DNA of 32,632 bases from Dehalococcoidia bacterium (GTDB taxonomy: Bacteria > Chloroflexota > Dehalococcoidia > Dehalococcoidales > SURF-40). The DNA lies in contig QZJL01000011.1 of the NCBI GenBank assembly GCA_003599745.1, forward strand, positions 1 to 32,632, read 5' to 3'. Both the position numbers and the translations under genes were made by a program. Of this stretch, positions 27,774 through 32,632 are shown one piece after another. Numbering within the stretch: the stretch's first letter is position 1; every line of letters begins with the position of its first letter. The notes under the pieces were generated by a model, which made no database searches, was not told the origin of the DNA, and saw nothing but the letters and a program-made list of their open reading frames with translations.

Positions 27774-28841
27774 TTATTTGCCCGCCGGTTTTCGGTGGAT
27801 TTCTTTGTAAATGCGCCGGCAGGCGTCAATGATGTCTTTCAGTTCGTCGGGCGTCACCGACTGCGGCCCGTCCACCAATGCTTCCGCCGGGTTGTGGTGC
27901 GTCTCGATCATCAGGCCGCTGGCGCCGGCGGCGACGGCGGCGCAGCTCATGCTGAAGATGAGGTCGCGCCGCCCGGTGGCGTGGCTGGGGTCAACGATGA
28001 TGGGCAGGTAGGTCTCCTTCTCGATGGCCGGCACCGAGGCCAGGTCGAGGGTGTAGCGGGTGAAGCTCTTGCCCTTGCCGATGGGGATGATGCCACGCTC
28101 GCAGAGGATAATGTTGCGGTTGCCCTCGACGGCGATGTATTCGGCAAAAGAGAGGAACTCCTCGATGCCGGCGCCGAAGTGCCGCTTGAAGACCACCGGC
28201 TTGCCCGTCCGTCCGACCTTGCCCAGCAGGTCCTGGTCGTACATGTTGCGCGCGCCTATCTGGATGATGTCAACGTACTCGGCGATGAGGTCAATCTGGC
28301 TCTCGCCGCGCGCCTCGGTGATGACCGGCATCTCGTATTTATCGCCGGCCTCGCGCAGCCAGCTGAGCGCCTCCTGCGCTTCTTCCTGGCTGCCTGAGCC
28401 AAGCCCCTGGAAAGAGTAGGCGCTGGAGCGCGGCTTGAAGATGCCGCCCCGCAGAATCTGGGCGCCGGCTTTTTTAGCGCCTTCGGCGATTTTCAATAGT
28501 TGCCCTTTATTCTCCACGGCGCAGGGCCCGGCGATGAAGACCGGCTCGCCACCGCCGATTTTGACATCACGTACTTCGATGACGCCGTGTTTTGCCGGGT
28601 CTTCCGAAAGGCGGCTGAACTCCCGGCTGATGAGCTTGTAGGGCGTCTCAATGCGGAGAGTTTCTTTGACGCCGGGGAGCGCCTCGAAATGGCTGAAGTC
28701 TATTTTTCGCTCGTCGCCAACGACGCCGATGACGCTGCGGAAGTCGCCCCTTGAGAGGTCGGCTTTCAGCCGCAGGCGTTTTATCTCGTTGATGACGTTC
28801 TCGATTTGCTCTTTGGTTGCCTCGCTGCTCATGATAATCAC
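27774..28841 (-). CDS. aroF: DAHP synthase AroF (type I-beta, with N-terminal regulatory domain)
   Basis: A 355-residue 3-deoxy-7-phosphoheptulonate synthase that condenses PEP and erythrose-4-phosphate, step 1. Residues 1-70 look like the ferredoxin-like N-terminal domain known from the Thermotoga enzyme, where it mediates feedback inhibition by Tyr and Phe. The barrel begins near VFIAGPCAVEN (101-111, with metal-binding C107). Later blocks include KPRSSAYSFQGLG, DIIQIGARNMYDQDLL, KRHFG, ILCERGI and IIVDPSHATGRR. The start is GTG at 28841, with AGGAGG 5 bases upstream; an ATG three codons later is too far. First gene of the chorismate operon, preceded by an attenuator-like leader. Confidence 0.96.
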   Translation of the reverse strand: MIIMSSEATKEQIENVINEIKRLRLKADLSRGDFRSVIGVVGDERKIDFSHFEALPGVKETLRIETPYKLISREFSRLSEDPAKHGVIEVRDVKIGGGEPVFIAGPCAVENKGQLLKIAEGAKKAGAQILRGGIFKPRSSAYSFQGLGSGSQEEAQEALSWLREAGDKYEMPVITEARGESQIDLIAEYVDIIQIGARNMYDQDLLGKVGRTGKPVVFKRHFGAGIEEFLSFAEYIAVEGNRNIILCERGIIPIGKGKSFTRYTLDLASVPAIEKETYLPIIVDPSHATGRRDLIFSMSCAAVAAGASGLMIETHHNPAEALVDGPQSVTPDELKDIIDACRRIYKEIHRKPAGK

Positions 28842-28852
28842 GTTTGCCTCCT

Positions 28853-28885
28853 AAAAAATGAAGAACCCTCCGCGCCGGGAGGGTC
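28853..28885 (-). terminator. Attenuator: intrinsic terminator-like hairpin in the aroF leader (3:4 helix)
   Basis: On the minus strand, GACCCTCC (28878-28885) pairs with GGAGGGTT (28864-28871) around a 6-base loop. CTTCATTTTTT (28853-28863) follows, and the aroF Shine-Dalgarno begins at once. A terminator right before a gene's ribosome-binding site, downstream of the promoter, implies conditional termination. The U-tract is interrupted near the stem, so efficiency is uncertain. Confidence 0.72.
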
Positions 28886-28996
28886 ATCTTTTGCTCTATC
28901 GCTGATTAGCTTTTGCGGTCTATCGCGTTTCGGCCAAACTCCTCCCAGCGCATCCGGTGCGCCCGGTAAAGTAGTAGCCGTAATACCACTGGGAGG
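28875..28996 (-). promoter_or_regulatory. Mutually exclusive leader RNA helices (protector 1:2 and antiterminator 2:3)
   Basis: Segment 1, CCTCCCAG (28989-28996), lies immediately before the leader Trp codon. Segment 2, CTGGGAGG (28941-28948), is its exact complement over 8 bases. Segment 3, CCTCCCGG (28875-28882), is the left arm of the terminator and can also pair with segment 2 over 8 positions (one G-U). An inner hairpin, GGCGCA with TGCGCT (28947-28963), stacks inside the 1:2 arrangement. Pairing 2:3 would break the terminator; pairing 1:2 would allow it. Confidence 0.7.
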
Positions 28997-29006
28997 CCAA
29001 AAGCAT
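28920..29006 (-). CDS. Aromatic-rich leader peptide of the aro operon
   Basis: A 28-codon ORF starts at ATG 29006 behind GAGGT at 5 bases, just after the predicted transcription start. Codons 7-13 are Trp-Tyr-Tyr-Gly-Tyr-Tyr-Phe: one Trp, four Tyr and one Phe in seven codons, ahead of an otherwise unremarkable tail ending in TAG. It has no expected function as a protein. Its role would be to stall the ribosome when charged tRNA for any aromatic amino acid is scarce, so covering segment 1 and freeing segment 2. Read directly from the sequence; the regulatory role is inferred by analogy with trp and phe leaders. Confidence 0.8.
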   Translation of the reverse strand: MLLASQWYYGYYFTGRTGCAGRSLAETR

Positions 29007-29022
29007 TTTCTACCTCGCCCGC

Positions 29023-29051
29023 ATAATATCATGGTTAGGGGAGAGTGTCAA
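29023..29051 (-). promoter_or_regulatory. Promoter of the aro operon
   Basis: On the minus strand, a perfect TTGACA (29046-29051), a 17-base spacer and TATTAT (29023-29028) carrying the TGn extended -10. The start is expected near 29015-29017, only about 10 bases before the leader peptide ATG. It occupies the gap after the OLD-nuclease stop codon. Confidence 0.82.
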
Positions 29052-29075
29052 CTTTCGTAGCGAGGCATGCATCGG

Positions 29076-30542
29076 TCAAGGAGCTATACTATTCTTAACC
29101 GCATTGTAAACTGGTTGAGGAGGATGCGTTGTAAACCGAGTAGGAAAATAAACGATGGATTCGGCTTTTGTTGGTTTCTTTCGTAAGCCAAATAGTCCTT
29201 CTAGGTTAGGAGTTTGAAGAAAAACGTTCTCAGCTCCCAGAAGCGTTTTCAAACTGGCTATTGCGGTCGCAGTGGCAGGATTTTCTGGGTCTTCATCTAT
29301 CAGCGCATACGTTGGTATGTGAAATAACCCCAACACTTTTGCTATTGGTTCGATGTTGGGCAAGCCCCCACAATCGATGATAGAAACGCAATGTTTATCT
29401 AAGTCTAGCCCCAAACTGGTGAGAGCGGATACGCAGGCGACCTTGTCTGGGTACCCTTCTGTGAGCACGACGTGATTAGCGAAGAAGACTTCGTTAATCT
29501 CCTCATCAAATTTGGAAGCAGCTGAAACTTGGCTCTGAAGGGTTGCGTACTGCCCGAAACCTGAACAAACGGTTGTGTCCCCGGTTTCCCTTTTTACAAG
29601 GCGAACACTGTTAAAGTCAGATATATCGACGAAGCATCTGTCGTGCGTGGTGTAAATTATCTGAACATTGTTTTGGGATAGGTGTTTTAGAATTTTGTGA
29701 AAATTGCGGCAACCATGCGGATGAAGATAAAGCTCTGGCTCTTCGATAGCCAAAACAAGCGGTTTAGCAACGATTTGACCGTACGCTCTAGCTATAGCAA
29801 CTGCTAAAGCACTTTGAGTGCCAGCACCCATATGCTCTGCATCAAACTCTAAAGATGCAGAAGAGTCACTCAAAAAAGGTCTGAGATTCTTGATGGTATC
29901 GATAGGGTCAACGAGTTGCATCTTGAGGTGTAGTTCAAGGCCAGTCTGCTCTTTAACACAATCTCTCAATATGGTCTCTAAAGTCTGGATATCTGCGGCA
30001 ACATTTGAATCATATGCACTCTTTATACCTTGTATGAAAGCAGTTTTCTTAGCTGGGTCAATACTCTTCTCAATATATCTGAGCAATTTGCCATACAACG
30101 TCCATTGGCTAGGGCGGACTTGTTCAGATGCTTCCCTGTCCAATCCCAGGTACATCAAGGTTACTTCATCTTTCATGTCTGTCGAAACACGGATTTCTTT
30201 TTGGCTAGGGTAAGTCAATACTCTTCCAAGTCGGTCCACAGCGAAATAGCCAAAATCACTACCGTCATAGGTCATTTGAAAACCCCATACATTGGGGTTG
30301 GTAGCCAATTGCGAATCAAACATTATTTGGAGGAAAATCGGAGAAGTTTTGTCATATTTATAAAAGTCATGGTCACTAAACGAGCGCGCAGAAGGATAAG
30401 ATAACCCCAATAGAAGGTCAAGCGCTTTCATCAGGTTAGATTTTCCGGCGTTATTGGGCCCAATGAGACTTGTGATAGCGCCGAAGTCAAGATTGACTTC
30501 TTCAATGGAACGGAAGTGTTTTACAGTGAGTTTTTTTATCAT
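29076..30542 (-). CDS. OLD-family ATP-dependent nuclease (AAA ATPase plus TOPRIM)
   Basis: A 488-residue protein of the overcoming-lysogenization-defect type. The N-terminal ABC-like ATPase has GPNNAGKS (28-35), a signature-like GAGTQSALAVAIARAYG (239-255), Walker B LVLAIEEPELYLHPHG (263-278) and the H-loop histidine H300. The C-terminal TOPRIM nuclease has E362 in LTEGYPDK, D390 in IIDCGG, and D416/D418 in LIDEDPEN. Relatives occur in phage P2 and in defence modules such as Gabija, but no UvrD-like partner or reverse transcriptase is adjacent, so it looks like a stand-alone member. It is visibly AT-richer than the aro operon and its predicted transcript is nearly leaderless. Acquisition by transfer is likely but inferred. 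Confidence 0.87.
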   Translation of the reverse strand: MIKKLTVKHFRSIEEVNLDFGAITSLIGPNNAGKSNLMKALDLLLGLSYPSARSFSDHDFYKYDKTSPIFLQIMFDSQLATNPNVWGFQMTYDGSDFGYFAVDRLGRVLTYPSQKEIRVSTDMKDEVTLMYLGLDREASEQVRPSQWTLYGKLLRYIEKSIDPAKKTAFIQGIKSAYDSNVAADIQTLETILRDCVKEQTGLELHLKMQLVDPIDTIKNLRPFLSDSSASLEFDAEHMGAGTQSALAVAIARAYGQIVAKPLVLAIEEPELYLHPHGCRNFHKILKHLSQNNVQIIYTTHDRCFVDISDFNSVRLVKRETGDTTVCSGFGQYATLQSQVSAASKFDEEINEVFFANHVVLTEGYPDKVACVSALTSLGLDLDKHCVSIIDCGGLPNIEPIAKVLGLFHIPTYALIDEDPENPATATAIASLKTLLGAENVFLQTPNLEGLFGLRKKPTKAESIVYFPTRFTTHPPQPVYNAVKNSIAP

Positions 30543-30554
30543 TTCTTTCAGAAA

Positions 30555-30583
30555 ATGATAGTATTAAATGTTAACATCGTCAA
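30555..30583 (-). promoter_or_regulatory. Promoter of the OLD-family nuclease
   Basis: On the minus strand, TTGACG (30578-30583), 17 bases, then TATCAT (30555-30560). The -35 overlaps the stop codon of the upstream MFS gene. The predicted start near 30548 leaves only about 5-6 untranslated bases before the ATG at 30542. Confidence 0.65.
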
Positions 30584-31770
30584 GGTGTGGTGGTTCTCCT
30601 CACCGCCTCTCTCAGCAAAAATACGGCGCAGATGAACGCCAGGACGCCGAAGATGGCGGCGATGTTGAAGACCCAGTTAGTCCCCATCATTGTCGCGAAG
30701 TAGCCCAGCAGGCTCGCCGAAAACGAGCCGACGCCGAAGCTGCAAAAGAAATAGATGCCGTAGATTCTGCCGCGCCAGCTTTGCGGGGTGTAATCAGCCA
30801 CCAGGGTGTTATAGATGGGCTGCCCCATGAAGTGAAAGAAGGCGAGGCTGGTCGCCGCGGCAATCAGCAAGAACCCGGTGGTGTTGCCTACCGCCAGCAA
30901 TAGCGGAAAGACCAGAGCGGCGACAAACATGGCGAGGCGCTCCCGCCGCCAGCGCTCGGCGAGGTGGCCGCCCAGGAACTGGCCGCCGATACCGAAGACC
31001 AGGGCGAAGGTGGTGAAGGAGCCGGCAATCATCACCGCGTCCAGGCGGAGGAAGCCGAGTTTCAGCCCCTCGCTCAAGTGCAGGGGCAGGAAGGTCACCA
31101 GCCCCCGGTAGATGAGGCCGTTGAAGACCTGGATGGCGAAGAGCAGCCCCAGGAGGGGCACCACCGGCCCGAGCCGGGCGCGCCCGGTGGCGGCGGTTTC
31201 GGGCGGCGGGGTGTCCGCCGGACGGTCTGGCTTCGTCAGGGCGAACAGGACGGTCAGGATGAGGGCGGGCGCCGCCAGGACGAAATAGCTTACCCGCCAG
31301 TTGAAGGCGGAAGCCGTTAGACCGGCGACCAGCGGGCCGAGAGCCAGGCCGAGGTTGCCCCCGATGCCCATGTAACCGAAACCCATGCCCCGCCGGGTGG
31401 CGACGCGGGCGACAAAGGCGCTGGCTACCGGGTGAAAGATGCCCATCGCCAGCCCCAGCACCAGCAGGCCGGCGCCCAGGGCGTAGATGTTGGGCGATAG
31501 CCCGATGCCGACGGCGGCGGCGGTCATACCGCTTGCGCAGACAATGAGCAGGTTCCTTTCGCTCGAGCGGTCGGCAAGTACGCCCGAAGGTAAAGCCATG
31601 AACCCGAAGGCCAGGCCGAAGATATTGGCGACGATGCCCATAGCCAGCAGGGAGGCATCGAACTCCAGGCTGATGCCGATGAGCACCACGCCGTAGGTAA
31701 GCTCCAGCATGTGCACCAGGGTGTGGCAGGCGGCGGTGGCGGCTACCCCCGCTTTTTGCGGGTTTATCAT
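30580..31770 (-). CDS. MFS transporter, 12-helix
   Basis: A 396-residue major facilitator permease of ordinary length. About twelve hydrophobic segments span the protein, split by a short charged middle loop (TKPDRPADTPPPETAATGRAR, around residues 185-205). The loop after helix 2 has the family motif in the form GVLADRSSERNLL. The substrate cannot be told; the general pattern is that of drug- or metabolite-efflux MFS proteins. Its ATG overlaps the stop of the acetyltransferase gene (ATGA), suggesting that the two are co-translated. Confidence 0.88.
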   Translation of the reverse strand: MINPQKAGVAATAACHTLVHMLELTYGVVLIGISLEFDASLLAMGIVANIFGLAFGFMALPSGVLADRSSERNLLIVCASGMTAAAVGIGLSPNIYALGAGLLVLGLAMGIFHPVASAFVARVATRRGMGFGYMGIGGNLGLALGPLVAGLTASAFNWRVSYFVLAAPALILTVLFALTKPDRPADTPPPETAATGRARLGPVVPLLGLLFAIQVFNGLIYRGLVTFLPLHLSEGLKLGFLRLDAVMIAGSFTTFALVFGIGGQFLGGHLAERWRRERLAMFVAALVFPLLLAVGNTTGFLLIAAATSLAFFHFMGQPIYNTLVADYTPQSWRGRIYGIYFFCSFGVGSFSASLLGYFATMMGTNWVFNIAAIFGVLAFICAVFLLREAVRRTTTP

Positions 31771-32357
31771 GCGCGGGTTGTCCGGTCGGCGGGCTCGGCG
31801 GCGGAATTTATGGTGGCCTTCCGCCAGCGTTCGCGGTCGGTCTCCATGAGCAGGAAATGATGGCCTTCAATCATCTTCTCACCTGAGGCAATGAAGCCGC
31901 ATTTGGCGAAGCATCGCTGTGCCCGGAGGTTGTCCCATAGTGTCTTGAGCCTGATTTTTTTCAGGTCGGTCTGTCTGAAGATATAGTCCAGCAGGGTGGT
32001 CGCGGCATCGCTGCCGTAGCCTTTGCCCCGGTACTGGCGCTCGCCAATCATAATCCCCAGTTCCGCGTCGCCTTTTTGCCGGTCAATGCCGTAATAGCTG
32101 CAGTTGCCGATGTGCTGGCCGCTCAGAGTCTCGATGGCAAAAAAACGGCGCTCCGGAGAAGCGAGAGAAAGCATTTTCCGGTACTCGGCCAGGTACTGGA
32201 CAAACGGCATCCGGAGTGGTTCGGTAGCGTCGAGGCAGGCGGTCTCGGGGTCGCACTGCCACCGGTAGTCACGCCCGGCGTCGGCGAGAGTTTTTGCCCG
32301 GAGACGGGTCTTGGTGCCGAGCGGCGCGTCAAAACCGCAGGGAGAAGGGGTTTCCAT
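31767..32357 (-). CDS. GNAT-family N-acetyltransferase
   Basis: From ATG at 32357 the protein has 196 residues; a TTG three codons upstream is an alternative. It looks like the RimJ/RimL-type subfamily: GTKTRLRAKTLADAGRDYRW at the N-terminus, DAELGIMIGERQYRGKGYGSDAATTLLDYIF holding the acetyl-CoA pyrophosphate loop (RQYRGKGYG), and LWDNLRAQRCFAKCGFIASG near the end. It would acetylate an amine on a protein or small molecule; the acceptor is unknown. It starts inside the 3' end of the HEAT-repeat gene and shares an ATGA with the MFS gene, so the three form one unit. Confidence 0.88.
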   Translation of the reverse strand: METPSPCGFDAPLGTKTRLRAKTLADAGRDYRWQCDPETACLDATEPLRMPFVQYLAEYRKMLSLASPERRFFAIETLSGQHIGNCSYYGIDRQKGDAELGIMIGERQYRGKGYGSDAATTLLDYIFRQTDLKKIRLKTLWDNLRAQRCFAKCGFIASGEKMIEGHHFLLMETDRERWRKATINSAAEPADRTTRA

Positions 32358-32631
32358 CAGAATCAAGCTCTTCCAGTGCCGCTTCGGCGGCTTCTCTGGC
32401 GGCGTCGTTTTCGAGGCTAGCGCATTTTTTCAGAAATCGCCTGGCTTCTTCGCCGCCGATTTTGCCCAGGGCGGCGATGGCCGCCAGCAGCACCTCGGTG
32501 TCGGGGTCCTGGATATGGCGGGCGAGGTAAGGGATGGCCTCGGTCTCCCCGATTTCCCCCAGCGCCTGGCATGCCTCGTACCGGGTCTCGGTGTCGGCGT
32601 TTTCCACCTCCTTGAGGAGGATTTCCAGCCA
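32329..32631 (-). CDS. HEAT-repeat protein, C-terminal part (cut by window edge)
   Basis: About 100 codons of a HEAT/PBS-lyase-like repeat protein. The frame is open to the end of the window through an internal GTG at 32607, and codons beyond it (WLEILLKEVENADTETRYEA) continue the repeat, so the real start lies outside. Repeats such as RYEACQALGEIGETEAIPYL and VLLAAIAALGKIGGEEARRFL have the typical ~30-residue paired-helix period. Such domains bind proteins. The final ~30 bases overlap the acetyltransferase start. Confidence 0.8.
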   Translation of the reverse strand, partial: WLEILLKEVENADTETRYEACQALGEIGETEAIPYLARHIQDPDTEVLLAAIAALGKIGGEEARRFLKKCASLENDAAREAAEAALEELDSDGNPFSLRF

Positions 32632-32632
32632 G

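Noticed and set aside
28842-29020. T-box riboswitch in the aroF leader
   Set aside because: I found no T-box consensus or specifier stem; the translated leader with alternative helices explains the structure better.
28838-29032. 64-residue minus-strand open frame across the aroF leader
   Set aside because: It overlaps the promoter -10 and cannot be fully transcribed from the predicted start; the 28-codon leader in another frame has the ribosome-binding site and aromatic codons.

Overview
The window looks like a chromosomal segment from a member of the Chloroflexota, most likely class Dehalococcoidia. This is an inference from gene content and recalled family membership: a DUF6125-like protein, a dgt-dnaG-rpoD cluster, a one-operon chorismate pathway, and a CobN/BchH-type chelatase. 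No database search was possible. Most genes are GC-rich. A few islands are visibly AT-richer: the ATP-grasp and DUF6125 pair at 2.1-3.9 kb and the OLD-family nuclease at 29.1-30.5 kb.

Layout. Positions 2-1978 hold the 3' part of a cobaltochelatase CobN/BchH-like gene. A minus-strand island follows, with a D-Ala-D-Ala-ligase-like ATP-grasp protein, a DUF6125-like protein and tRNA-Lys. Next comes the plus-strand information-processing operon dgt-dnaG-rpoD (4194-8574). It meets ffh tail to tail with a 13-base overlap. Then come a small response-regulator-like remnant, sbcC (Rad50-type), a uvrA-HD hydrolase pair on the minus strand, a divergent membrane protein of unknown function, tRNA-His and tRNA-Arg, and an MFS transporter with a long helical tail. 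A plus-strand set follows: a small two-helix membrane protein, a nitroreductase, a small winged-helix-like protein and an S41 lipoprotein protease.

From 29.05 kb down to 22.4 kb on the minus strand lies a complete seven-gene chorismate operon, aroF-aroB-aroQ-aroA-aroK-aroE-aroC. It covers every step from DAHP synthesis to chorismate, and the genes overlap or nearly touch. Upstream of it on the minus strand are an OLD-family nuclease, a second MFS transporter, a GNAT acetyltransferase and a truncated HEAT-repeat protein.

The most notable signal is the aroF leader (about 28853-29051). It has a near-consensus promoter and a 28-codon leader peptide whose codons 7-13 read Trp-Tyr-Tyr-Gly-Tyr-Tyr-Phe. 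Mutually exclusive 1:2, 2:3 and 3:4 helices follow, and the 3:4 helix is an intrinsic-terminator-like hairpin ending just before the aroF ribosome-binding site. This has the architecture of ribosome-mediated attenuation sensing all three aromatic amino acids, placed in front of the pathway that makes their common precursor. I do not know of a description of it in this group.
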